Assembly: GCA_003956705.1 (NCBI GenBank)
Contig: QZCP01000501.1
Span: forward strand, 170,524 to 234,523
Reading direction: 5' to 3'
Length of the DNA: 64,000 nt
Source of the DNA: Brevipalpus yothersi
Taxonomy: Eukaryota > Arthropoda > Arachnida > Trombidiformes > Tenuipalpidae
Below the pieces are notes generated by a model, which did not search any database, had not been told where the DNA came from, and saw only the letters and a list, made by a program, of their open reading frames with translations. The position numbers were made by a program, and so were the translations under genes. Below are positions 1 through 12,414 of this stretch, piece by piece; position 1 is the stretch's first letter, and every line of letters starts with the position of its first letter.

Positions 1-388
1 TATCGAATTGCCTCACTTGACTTGCCGGTGCTGAGGTGGAAATTCGAATTGGTGTACAACGATTAGGGAATCGATTGTGAATCTGATCAAATCGGTACTG
101 TAATCGACGTTGTCTTCGATTGGCGTGCAAATATGGCTTTGACAATGTTGTTTTAAGCTGTTCTCCAGCTACAATAACTCCTTTTTCTCCTACTTTTCCA
201 TTTTCCTTCGATATTTTTCCACCTCTCAATTGGAAACATTTGCGAGGTGTTTCAAAATTACCTTTAAATTTGATTGTTGTTGTCAAATTATAATAATATT
301 TAAAACAAGCCATCGAATATCGTGTTACACTGGATGTGAGCAAATTCGATGGAGAACGATTATATAATAACCTCAACAATTCGGCCAT
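1..388 (-). CDS. 5' part of an unrecognised, possibly mitochondrial protein gene (runs off left edge)
   Basis: An open frame starts at an ATG (complement of 386-388) and stays open for 129 codons to the window edge, so the 3' end is missing. It begins MAELLRLLYNRSPSNLL and is rich in Arg, Lys, Ser and Thr with very few acidic residues in the first 50 positions, which is the composition of a mitochondrial presequence; a later Arg-rich stretch reads ANRRQRRLQYRF. No domain or family could be recognised, and part of the distal frame could be intron read-through. The frame is unlikely to be chance because it is long for this AT-rich sequence and is not low complexity. It lies on the same strand as REV3L, with about 1.4 kb between its ATG and the REV3L stop. 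Confidence 0.5.
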   Translation of the reverse strand, partial: MAELLRLLYNRSPSNLLTSSVTRYSMACFKYYYNLTTTIKFKGNFETPRKCFQLRGGKISKENGKVGEKGVIVAGEQLKTTLSKPYLHANRRQRRLQYRFDQIHNRFPNRCTPIRISTSAPASQVRQFD

Positions 389-1756
389 TATTGGATAAGG
401 TTAATTGAAGGTTAACATACACACACATATATAAGCAACAAATTGACTTAAATCTATTTGACCTACTGTATAAGTTCTGAATGGTACAAGTATGAGCCAA
501 TAGGGTGAATAACGGGAGTTTGGAAGAAAGAGAAAGAGAGAGAGTAGAAAAATCGAGTTCACCAAAAAACAGAGGATGAATATGTCATTGCTCTCCTTCT
601 CTGTTCTTCATCTTAATTTTCGAGTAACATCCTCTCCTGCGTGTTCTAAAAATTATTTTCGATCCCTGTTCTTGTTCATGGGAAACACTCTTCCTTTCGT
701 TCTCTAAATCCTACTCTTTTGCAGTCATCAATTCTCATTGTTCGAAACGATGAACATTCTCCATCCGATCCCAAAACAGATTCAGAACAATTGAATGATG
801 AACATATTCATTTGCACAAACATACAACACATACATTTACATAGTTTCTCTCGATCTCTCGAGTCTTTTCAGGTAGACTGGGTCATCCTGTGGATAGACT
901 CGAGCATCATCAGATTCGAACATTCACAATAGAAGAAGAGAGATCACAAGATTTGTATGAGAGACACTCGATAGACTTCATGTATCACCGTGTGTATAAA
1001 ACTGTTTCCAGAGAACTGTATGCTTAAGATGTTACCAGGATATTGTTAATGGATCATCGAGAATGATGACTTGTAGCTTATCGTTATGCTTGACGGATCA
1101 TTAACATCTCACCGTGAATAATCTTCAGGGATGGTTGATATCACTTAACTGCTTTATTTTCATGGTAAATACATAGTTCTACTGGCTGCTGCCATCTTTT
1201 CGGGGTCCTCATGTTAGACCTGTGTTTCAATGAAGATATTTGATCAGAGGTGTAACGAATTTTTCGATTGATATTGTTTATTAGGGCAAAGAAAAATTTT
1301 TTCTCTCCCTTATATGGTCTTTTTGTCATTTGAAGAGATACTTTTTCGTTAGACAATGGTATAAAAACATTAATAGTCTGAACTAATAGTCTGCTCTCCC
1401 TAGGAACAATGTTAAATTGGTGAATTGCAAAAATTTATTTATTTTAGAACTTTGAGAAAATAAGAATGGCTTGTTAAGCTGCACAAGAAATTCGATGAAA
1501 ATTCATATTTACAAATTCTTTTATCACAATAATGTGCAGTCTACAAAGCGGTATCTCATAGGATTTAAGTTCAAGATATTCGTGATTCTTTATAGCATCA
1601 CTTGAGTTGTTACCTATGAACTCAAAGAAATACTATCGATAATTAGATAAATACCTCTATTGACTCTGGACCAGTATCCAAAATACCCACGAAAACAGTG
1701 ATATTGAATCAGAAAATCTCTGTATTCATGAGGATAGGCAATTCCCAGAACACGAT
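389..1756. other. Intergenic region between REV3L 3' end and the left-edge gene
   Basis: No convincing gene. It should hold the REV3L 3' UTR and the promoter of the left-edge gene. Minus-strand AATAAA-type signals (TTTATT on the plus strand) occur near 1434-1445, about 310 bases past the REV3L stop. A 71-codon minus-strand frame at 1141-1356 has no recognisable features. Confidence 0.5.
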
Positions 1757-4700
1757 TTAATGTCGATGAGGAGCAGGGAATTTTTCCAACAACTTTTCAT
1801 AATAGGCAACATTATGCAGGTCCAACTTGGCTTGACTGAGCTTAAATAGCTGAGGACAGTCCACTGAGATACAATTCGGCTCAAGGTCTAGGTTGCCGGT
1901 GCAACTTTTACAAATCGAAACGATGGCATGGAACTTTTTCTCAATCAGCCTTATCTCTTCTTTAAGATTGATGGCTACAAAGTCAGTCTGAGATGAACAT
2001 GATGTACAAATGTCATCATTAATAGCTTTCTGACCACAAACAGGACACTGGCCGGGAGCGAAGTACTGAGGTAGAGTTCGTGGCTTGGCAGCTGAGTCGC
2101 GGGCTTGTAGGTAGACTGACCTTGGAAATAGATTAACGCGCGGTAGTTCGGAATACCATTTCATCACGTCAATGCTCATCAACATGAATATCCTATTCAA
2201 TGTGGGAATGATTACTCTCTCTATATAATAGGTTCCATTCAATCTTAGGTACGGATTTTGAATTAATTCAAGTGGTGTTCTGACTAGTTGAATCAAAGGC
2301 TGTTCAGGAGTTCCATAGGTGATCACATAAGGAACTCGTTCTTTGCGAAGAGGTTCCGCTCGTGGATTGGTTTCTCTCAGCTTTTTTGCTATTTTCAAAG
2401 CAGGAACACAAGCGTTCGGAGTGTAACGTTCCATTCCTCTATATTCACGAGCAAAAATATAATCCTGAAGACAGCCAATTCTTCCTTTGAGTATTTTCAT
2501 AAATTGTCTTTGAACATAAGGTTTGACTTCTCCATCGATATTTTGTGTTGTGAACAAAATTTTCAAGGCTTTCTCGAGAATTTTGGAGGCAGCAGGAACG
2601 GTATCTCGACGGATGGCTTCATTTCCTTTAGCTTCCAAGATACCCTCTTTTTGGTCCATAGTTTCCCACATATAACCTACATAACGCTTTTTTGTTTGAA
2701 GGACACATGGCTGATAAACTTTTTCGAATTTCAATTTGACTGGATATGGATTATCTTGAGTGATTGCTAGAACCATTTCATGGCCTCTATTGAAGGCTTC
2801 AGCTCTGCTGAGACCTGGAAAGTGGATGAAAAGACTGTCGGTATCACCATAAACAACTTTTCCTCCCCAAGTCGGATGATTATCAATCATTTCGATAGCT
2901 CTTTCGAGAATTTCTCGACCTTTGCTGACAATTGAGTCTGCAATTTCAACACATGGCATTCGACCAGAAAAACTAGCACTTGTATAACCATAGGTAACAT
3001 TTGATATCAATTTTAAGCCCAATTGGCGAGCATCTAAAATTTTGTGGAGGGATCTGCTCGGTTCCGGTCGTTTGTTGTTCAGTTTTATCGAATTCTTCAC
3101 CATGATACGAGTAGTCAGAATTTCTTCCAACATTTGAGGGATTACGCCACGGCGGACATTTGATTTCAAGAATGCAACTCCACAAGGAGATACATGAATA
3201 TCATCGATATGTTGCTTGAGTATATGAGTTGGGAGGTAAAGAGAAGTGCAACCAAATTCTATTTGTTCTTCTCTGAGAATAAAAGAGGAAATAAAGAATT
3301 AGTCACGTGAAAACTGGATGTTACTCATAACTGAGCCTCTGACTTACTTGACAATGTTTTCCACACGACCCAAGCAGGTTGAATAGCAATAATTGTAGGC
3401 AATCATTACAGATGGATACAAGCTCTGAAAATCAAGTACCACAATTGGATCAGCATAGTAGTTGGCTTCTGGCTCCATGATCAAGGGAAGACATTCAAAA
3501 ACTCGCATACGAGATCTTTGTTGGACAGATGGAGAGAACAACATATAGTCGAGGGGCTTGGCACTTCTGAACATCATCGATTCAACCCTGAATTGAGTAC
3601 CTCGACTGAGGACATCATAAAACTGGATACCGAAAAGGCGAGCTAGTTCACTTGTTTGAGCTATAATATTCAGCTTATCAATTATTTTGAGGCAACCCTC
3701 AACTCTTAATAGATAGTGCTCTAGAACTCGCCATCTGTTCAGATTATTCGCACTATCAAACCATCCACATAAATTTTGATAGCTATAGGCGGGAATCCTT
3801 TGATGGAGGACATGGAAATGCACATTCTCATAAGTGTAGATGTTGAGCTTGATTTCTTTGCGAATTATACGCCATAAGTTTAAAACAATCCTTCCAGGTA
3901 TCTGTATTCCTGTACGGAAATCTAGATCGTATTCCAAAGTACATCTGGCATATTTCTCATCTAAAACTCTAGATATGGCAGGAGCGATGCTAATATTCAG
4001 AAATTCAGCTCTTTGCAGGAGATAGGCCCAAGAAGAAAGCTCAATTTCGTAACCAACCAAAATGTCTGGATCATGTTTACGCACGATCGATACGAATTTA
4101 GTAAGCATGTCAATCTCATTTGAAGCATAGATGGTTTCAACGCTATCTCGATTGAAGCCAGATCGAGCCAACAGTTTTCGACGCAGTGAAAACAGTATAG
4201 AATCATTACAACCAGCAAGCTCATTCTCGTCTGTATCGATAACAATCATTCCGAGACTTATTGGCTTGATGGGAGACTCTGGTGGAACATCATTCATGAT
4301 AGCATAAAAAACAGCTCTAATTCCATTTCGAGCGGGATCAGGATTAAGATCTTTTTCAGCAGTTGCCAACACTTCCAAACTCATTGTCGTTAGATATTGA
4401 AACTCATGCTGAGAATAGTTTCCAGCGTTCGCACTTCCTCTGGACGCACTATTATAACTTGCGAGTGCAAAATTAAAGCTACCATCACGTGTTACACCCT
4501 CGATCAATGAGTCATAAGATTTTCTTTTGGGATCTTTTTGAGTTTGATCGTTGGTCGAATTTTCTGAGGTAGATAGAATGTCTTTACGAGTTTTTGAGCG
4601 AGAGCTACGAGTGGTTCTAGTGACAATTTCCTCTTTCTCAGGAATTGGCTGAAGACCTGGAGATGCTACCGCGGGACTTGCCAATGGTCTGCTTCGACGA

Positions 4701-7700
4701 CGTGGACGAGTCTTGGTTTGAGGTGTACTGTGTAAATGTTCTTCCGATGGCGGAGCGAAGCTCTGTGATAAGAGTTGGGAGGAAGGCACTTCAGAAAGAG
4801 CCTGAGATGGAATCTGAGTGTATATTGTCTGAGAGGCATCATTATAATTGTAGAAACTGAAGACACCATCAGACAGCTGACTAGAAGGTGAATCATCATC
4901 AGGCTCTCTTGGAGGTAGATGTTCAACGGACTCTTGGGAAAGATTCGTCTGCTTACGCCTTGCTTGAATTGGGTCGGAATCATCTCTTGAACAGTCCGGT
5001 TGATTGATAATACTCAAAACCTCAGTATCAGATGTATTGGCATCAGAAAATATCTCTTGATCTCGAGAGACAGGGTCCAAATTCTTTACAGAATCTTTAG
5101 CTTCAGACTCCTCAATGATTGTAGTATCAGAACCAGAATCCATGCACTCATCGGTCTCAACCATTGATTCACTGAACTTATTTACCTCTTTGACTGGATT
5201 GGCTGACTCCTCGACCGATTCTCTGAGTGAAGATTCATTCACTTTCTCAACTGGATCAGCTGACTCTTTCATTGGATCAGCCACGGCTGAAGATTCACTG
5301 ATGGCAGAACAGTCAGGGTTAATTTGGTTATCCATGGACATATTGGAGTCATTCATCTCTGATGTAGCTTGCTCTTGTGTAGATTCAGGCTCTTTTGAGA
5401 GATCCTCGTTTTCAACGATTACCCGAAGAGGCTTGCAGAGTGAAAGCAAGTACTCAGTACGTTCGTTTCCTCTCAAATTACATGATTCTAATGACAATTG
5501 AGATAGGTCGATCCCTTGTGATGATTTTGAGGAGCCACCTCTCAAAAATTCTAAAATTTTCTCCTTGGACGTTTCAGAAATTTCTTTCAAATGTGAAGAA
5601 CCGATATTTTCATTAACAACGCATTCTCGACCCATTTTTGAAAAAATTTCTTCATTCAGAGATTTGGGAACGTATACAGTGAGACCATTGATACACCGAG
5701 GAACCCGTTCTTCAGATGTCTTATCCCCAGTTTTGGATGTTGTCGAGCTTCCATCGTTAGATTTCTCCTCTTCACTCGAAATTCTTCTCGATTTGCAATT
5801 CTTCAAATCTCTTACAATCTCATCCAGAACTGCAAAACCAGACTTCTTTTTTTCTCTAGACTCTTTAGTTTCCTTGGGGGGATCCCTTACAGGGGCAACA
5901 TCACAAACTTTTTTGGAAGGACTTGCAGCCGAAACGGGCTGGTCTTTTGGACTCTGATTGGAAACACTCTTTCGTACGTTACGCAACGGATTCAAACGAA
6001 GTCTACCATTCTTTGGAGTTTGCTTGGCAAACTTCCTCAACTCCTCGAATGATCCATCGATTTGAGGTACTACATTATTCCATCTTGGTTGATTGTTACT
6101 GGCGGCCATAGATTCATCAGAGTCAAAATTACCACATCTATTGCATATTTCATTGAGGGCACACTCACAAGTGGGTCTTTGAGATTGGCTATAGACTTCA
6201 GCAGTGTTAGTTTGAGTCGCTTGCGTTTGTTGATGCTGATGCTGAGATCTGGGTTCTGAAATGAGATGTTCTTGAGATAAATTATGCATTGGTTGTGAAT
6301 TATAATCATATGAAGGATGAGAATTCGAATTGAATTGATTTGATGGGAAATTTCTGTTAGTTTGAAATTGATGATGATTTACGAAACGATTCAGTTGTTG
6401 AAGAGGAACTTGTGGTCGTGAATACTGCGTTTGAGAGACTGGATGATGTCGTCGGTAATACACAAGTTGTGAGTCAATTTGTGGATGCTGATATTCTTGA
6501 GATGAAGGCCTGGGTGAAGGAGATGGACTATGATGGTAACGAGCGAGATCAGTGGGCTGTGAGTTAGAACGATTATAAAAATTTGAAGCATGAGGCGATG
6601 GTTGGCTATTGGAATGTGAAACTGAGTAGTTTGGATTCATCGAATTTAAATAATCTGAAGGATGTGGAGTTGGTCCTATATGAATTGGTATAGACATCGG
6701 TAGGGGCATTTGATGCCGTGGAATTGCCACGATTTGCATTTCTCTTTGATTACCTTGTGGATATGATGGGATCAGAGGAGGTGGAGCATAATTTGAAATG
6801 TATGCTGGATGAGGCTGAGATGAACGGAAGACAGGGACTTGTTGCTGGGGCTGTTGCTGTGATGGTGCCGGAGGTAGTGCTAATTGAGCTTGAAAAGAGC
6901 AAGATGGTTGCACTTGATGGGCATTAGGATATGTATTGTTGAAAGACTGATTGGATTTAGGTGGTATATGAACTTGTTGTGGATGAGGATGAAAATAAAC
7001 TTTCGGGTGAAAGTTCTGATCAGAAGATGCGTTTGAGTGTGGAGGGTTCTGATTGTTAGATTGGCAATTTGCGGACTGTTGGGGCGGTTGATACAAAGGA
7101 TTTTGTTGGACAACTGGTGTATACCTGCGTAAGTTGGAAGGTTCTACCGTTAGATTCAGAGGAGAACCTTGTGGCACAGAATTTGAGATCGACGGTTGTT
7201 CAGTTATGGGAGTAGGAGGTGGAGGAGGAGGAGGAGGAAGCAATGGTACATGAGGTTGAGGTGTTTGCTTTGAATAAATATCGGTGAAATTTTGAGTCAT
7301 TTCTGCAGAAATGAGATCATCACGATCTTCATTGTCTGAATCATCCTCGTCGAGAGGATCAGGTCTTATGTTTGTATCCACATTTTCTAAAGCACAAGCG
7401 CTCTGTTGCACACCAGTAACTGATTCAGTGGATTGATTGGGTTGAGAAAAACTGCTCTGACTGCTATGACTTTGACGATTACAATTACGAGTCTTGTTAT
7501 TGATACACTCTCTTATTTTTTCTAGAAACTTTCTCTCTGATTCCATTACAGGATATTTTGTTCTTCCTTGTGAAAGAGGTGGACAGATATCTGTTGACAT
7601 TCCATAGTTGATACGCCGTTGTCTTTCTTCATCCCATATTGCTTTGAGACCAGGATTAGAAGCTATTCCATTGGCAACCTCTTTGGCATTGAGAATATTT

Positions 7701-8708
7701 TCCAGTTTACAGTCAGCCTCAAGCTCACAAGAAGTCATTTTCTTCAAAGAAAGATTTGAATGATTGGAATTTTGGTTTGGTTGATAACCAAGGCCCGGAG
7801 AATCATCAGGGGAACGGAAGACAAAATTTTCGACATTTATAAAGTTCATACCAAAAAGATTATAATCAATAAAAAACTACAAAGAGAGAGAGAGAAGCTC
7901 AGTTAGCAGTGATAATTTCCAGGACAGCTTCTTACCTTTAAAATATAAGGTATATGGCCTTCATGGACAGCCATATCTTGGCCCATTATGGCACCTTTTT
8001 GAAGTAATTCGATTGCTCTAATGAGAAGAAAGAATTCACTCAGAAAAATTTCTTCGAGGTATACCTATATCTACTCCTTACCTCCTTAAATGATTCGGAT
8101 TATAAAATTCAATCTTTAAAAATTGCTTATTAGATGGATGATAGCCATAGTAAGGCCTAGAGAAAATCACGAGAGGTCATTTTAGGTAATGTTTTAGACA
8201 TCAGTTGCTGATAATCGTCAACTCACAGTGATTTAAGTGAAGTGATCATATGTACACCATCGGCATTTCGCTTATTCACTAGACTCTGATCGAGTTCGAT
8301 GGCCAGTCTTTGGATGAAGGATTGCTTATCGATATAGCGTTGAGCTTCAAATGGAATGTAGAGGTATGGCCAATAACCATGTACATGTAGACAGCCTTTC
8401 TTGCCTAGATACAATATAATGAATAAGAGATCAATCAACATCAGCAACAATTCAAGTGCTAGTGTACCAATGAGAACGAAGTGGTCTGTGGAAAAAAAGA
8501 CAAGACAACCACACAATTCACACTCATACTGACCCGATTCTGTGACACCAAAAATTCGTATAACCGGCACAGTTGTTATTTCGACACCTTTAAAATCACA
8601 ATATAGCTGATCAAGACCAGTGATCGGTTTTTCACTCATATAAAAATCAACTTTCACTATTCTAAGTCGAAGCAGATTAACAGCCGGCTCAGCCATTGTG
8701 TCACTCAT
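1757..8708 (-). CDS. REV3L: DNA polymerase zeta catalytic subunit (REV3L)
   Basis: Catalytic subunit of the translesion B-family polymerase zeta, which extends past damaged bases in the nucleus together with REV7/MAD2L2 and the POLD2/POLD3 subunits. Exons on the minus strand: 8534-8708, 8227-8404, 8082-8156, 7936-8017, 3348-7876 and 1757-3272; all introns are GT-AG and the sum is exactly 2185 codons (2184 aa, against about 3130 in human). The N-terminal domain (RIVKVDFYM, CLHVHGYWPYLYIPF, HIPYILKFFIDYNLFGM) matches REV3. A long Pro/Gln/Ser-rich linker follows, then an inactive exonuclease-like fold (DPDILVGYE). Palm motif A (DFQSLYPSVMIAY) is at about 1652 and motif C (YGDTDS) at 1821-1826. 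C-terminal CysA is C2089/2092/2102/2105 and CysB, the Fe-S ligand set, is C2134/2137/2147/2152. Start: the ATG of MSDTMAEP; the frame above it has only GTG. Confidence 0.95.
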
Positions 8709-10818
8709 GATGATAATGATGGCCACTTGATTTCAATTTTTCACCTCTTTGCTGATCACTTCTTCACAAATTGGTCTCTATTTTTCTAGAGAAAAAATAT
8801 AAACATCACTTCAATTACACTGTTCTTATGACCATTCTATCTCTTCAACTACTGTATTCATTTATTCACTACCAAAAATGATCCAATCAATTAGTGGACA
8901 TTGGATATTGATCAAATCATCTTGAAAACACCGTCATCATAAAGTATTACAACACACATGTAACACGCAATATAAACAAGCAAATTGTTTTTGTTCGATT
9001 GATCTTGCTTACTTGAACACTGTTTCACAATGTGAAAAGCGCCTCTCTATTGGCGGGCTACTTTTGTATACACATTTACTTTTTCCACTTATATGAGTGA
9101 ATGATTAAAAATTTTAATTTAAAATAATATCATGTATTAACCAACTAATTAAACGCACAGTTGATTAATAATTACAGCTTTTGATAAAAACTCTTCTTCC
9201 ACAAGTTTGCCTTACTCACCCAGACTGAGGTGGACAGGGAGAGAGAAGAATGCTGATATCAAATGGTGTGAAAGTAAATATATTTTGAACTCTGATCGTT
9301 TGTTTGTCAATGATTAATCGAATGAGGAGAAAGATATGAGAAAGTTGACATGAACTTGTGAGTATTTCATCATTTCATTATTTCATCATTAAGAAGAGTC
9401 TGGAAAAGTTTTCTTTCCGTTGGAAAAGAAAGTTTGATCGGTTGAATCGTTTTTAATTTGATCCGATAAAATTGATAAATTGGGGGGGGGAAGACTGTAT
9501 CTCTTTGGCTGATTGAACTTTAATGATTGGAAAGATTTGTAATTTTAATCAGAAATTGAATATTTTTGAGCATCTAAAGAAATTGATATTCTGTAGATTT
9601 GAAAAATGATCCAATAACGTTTTCAAATGATGTCATAGAGAAATGTGGTGCTAAAAATTTTCTAAGGTATGATGCAATCAGAGGTAATTAAAACAAACTA
9701 TTGCACTATCAATCGTCATGTTTGATCTTAAATGGTGTGAAAGTTTAACGTGAGAGAAAAGTTTGATCAGATTTCGATCAATTCGATCATTTTGAAAATT
9801 TCAGAGATCATGATAATATCGTTTAACTGATCACTAAAGGACTTCTCTTCCCTTGTGAACATCAATTTTAGATTTCCTCGTAAATGCTTCGTAAGTTTCG
9901 AAACTAGTCTTGATGATGGGAAAATATTTGACAAAAGGATTGTGACCAACTTTTTGCATGACAACGGCTAAACTAATCAAGCATCCCTATTAACGAATGA
10001 TTTCACAACAAAAAATAACTTCTTCGATAGTTATCAAGTTCCTTGTCGTAGCCTACAAATTGATGAGTTAGGAGCTCTGATAATAGTCAAAAACTCAACG
10101 CTTGTTACCGGAGAGGAAATTCACTTTTCTAAGTTAATTGCTAAAAATAAATCGTTTACTCACTTGTGGTCATCTTTTAAGCAACAACAGGATCTTTTGA
10201 TCCAGTCAAAACTCAATCCTATACAATTACATGTAGCTCAATTTATTTTTTTATTGATAATTCATTCACCCTGTCTATGAATTTCAGTGCATCCCGATTG
10301 CAAGGTCGGGAAGTGAATCAATAGAGGGGCTGAAAAGTCACTTCCTCACTTCCGCAACGTGCTCTAAAATTCTCATGATCAAAAAAAGGAAACTATAACA
10401 GTAAAAAAACAGATATGATTCCGAGATCCCCCCATGATCAGTTCACTTAACTCATCTGGATCAATAAGTTGATGATACGATCATTGGATTAGAATTTATT
10501 CCCTCTAAATATTCAATTAACTTCACCAATCAAAATGGCAGTGTCTTGGAAGATTACAGAGAATCGAAAAATGCTAGATGAAATGAAAGTTACAAGAAAA
10601 AAATGGCGATGAATAGATGATAAAGATTGTAAAGCTCAAATATATATTGCATGAGTAATTCTATTCTTTCCTTTTTTTGCAAAAATCATCCTGTTATTGA
10701 ATTATTTTAAGATCTCTTTTTCTCTCTCCTTCTTGATGAAAAGAGGAAAAAGAGAGGAAGGCATATTTTGCTTTGGTTGGCGATGAAATAACAAATCATT
10801 AGAATCAGAATCAATCAG
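8709..10818. other. Intergenic region between REV3L 5' end and ILK 3' end
   Basis: About 2.1 kb without a supportable gene. It should contain the REV3L promoter and 5' leader (right after 8708) and the ILK 3' UTR (just below 10819). The only frame, 9767-9964 minus, 65 codons, shows no family features. A short G-run lies at 9483-9490. Confidence 0.5.
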
Positions 10819-12414
10819 CTAAGCTGATCGCATTTTCTCAAGGATCGGTATGATCTGATCAAATGAAGGCCTTTTACCAGGTTCCTCATTCATACATATA
10901 CGAATTAATTTACTCATGTGAGATGATACACCAGGCGGTATACTGAGACGAAGATCTTCGAGAGCAATTTTCATGCCACACTCCATTGGCTGAAGATCAG
11001 CAAAAGGCACTTGTCTGGTAGCCAATTCCCAAAGTAGAACAGCAAATGACCACATATCGGCAGCTTTGTAATTAATCTCAGTAATCTTTTTCTGAAGCAT
11101 TTCTGGTGCCATCCAAGCTGGATGATAGAATTTATTTCTCTCTTGGAAAGAGAACTTGGTATCGGCCATATTGACTCTTGCTGTCAACTCTTCATCAATC
11201 TAATGGCAAAAAAGAGATTCTTTGGTTAATCATCATACGAATCAACAACATAAAGAAACTAATCAACTTACATAAACATGCTTTGAATTGAGAAAATATC
11301 GCATTATTGGTGGCTCGAGAGAGTGTAAGAAAGACATTCCTTTCGCTATATCAACAGCAAATTGTAACGCCCGAGCTTGATCCACAACCAAATTCGTGGG
11401 CTTATGGAGAACTTGATATAGACTACCAAATGGCATAAATTGATTGATAACAATCAAATTTGGTGGTGAATTTGTGCATCCAATAACAGGTAGTACATTT
11501 GGATGGGAAAATATTCTCAATCTTGGAAATTCTTCGGAAAAATTTCTCGAAGCTCGCCGAATTACATCTCCACTTGGGTTCACTCCCAGACTAATGAATT
11601 TAGCCGCAATCTCATTGCCTTGCCATGCACCTCTCCATGTTTCACCGGAAGGTGTGATTGCCAACTTTTCACGTAGATCTAATTCCTCAAATTTGATTCC
11701 TAAATGACGAGATAGTGTTGCGTCTCGAGAGCGAGTCTTAGTGCCAAGCCAGCTCTGATCCTTGTATGGTACTTTCTTATTGACATCCTGACCCATTTTA
11801 TCAGCCAATTCTAGCAACTTTTGTGCCATTTGACCCTTACACTTGTCCAGTGGTGTTTCACCAAATTTATTGGTCAAACTTACCAAAGCACCAGCTTTGA
11901 TAAGATCCTCAGCAATGTTTTGATATCCCCAAAAGCAAGCATAATGAAGAGGTGTATTTCCGTGTTCATTAACAGCATTCAGATCAGCTTTATGGCGCAG
12001 TAAATAGCTAGTAATCTCACGATGTCCATGAGCAGCGGCAAGATGTAGAGCTGTATCATCACCCATGTTTGTGGCATTAATTCGAGCTCCACGATTGACC
12101 AACATTTCCACAACCGGTGCTCGACCTTCCTTACAAGCCCAATGAAGAGGACTGAAACCATGATCATCTCTGAATGTGTGAAAAATTGGTTAATCATGAT
12201 GCTCAAGAGAGAATATAAACAATTCATCATCAACACATAAGCATGCATTGATGGGCTAATCAATCAATATGAATCGAATTTTCGAAGTCATTATGAACGA
12301 AAATGATCACATATCCATCACTTACCCTTGATTAAGATCATGAGTTGTATCATCAAGCCATACTCGTATCAGAAATCCATTACCTTCACGACACCAATGA
12401 AATATATCTTCCAT
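10819..12414 (-). CDS. ILK: Integrin-linked kinase (ILK), pseudokinase scaffold
   Basis: Adaptor that joins PINCH and parvin at integrin adhesions (the IPP complex), acting at muscle attachments and focal contacts. Exons on the minus strand: 12326-12414, 11272-12169 and 10819-11199; phases fit and give 455 aa (human 452). The N-terminus MEDIFHWCREGNG and an array of ankyrin repeats (for example GDDTALHLAAAHGH and NEHGNTPLHYACFWG) fill about residues 1-170. A kinase-like domain follows, with Lys220 in the AAKFI strand, the same position number as in human ILK. The catalytic loop has lost the HRD aspartate (LEPPIMRYFLNSK) and the DFG site reads MADTKF, as expected for this pseudokinase; an APE-like PAWMAPEML is kept. 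The C-terminus KRPSFDQIIPILEKM matches the family. No unusual truncation. Confidence 0.97.

Noticed and set aside
1141..1356. 71-codon minus-strand frame below REV3L
   Set aside because: No homology, no splice context, typical length for chance in this region.
4645..5957. Several plus-strand frames opposite REV3L exon 5
   Set aside because: Shadows of the REV3L coding frame; low complexity and no domains.
8709..8726. Upstream extension of REV3L from a GTG
   Set aside because: No ATG above 8708 in this frame; the added residues are a translated ATC repeat.
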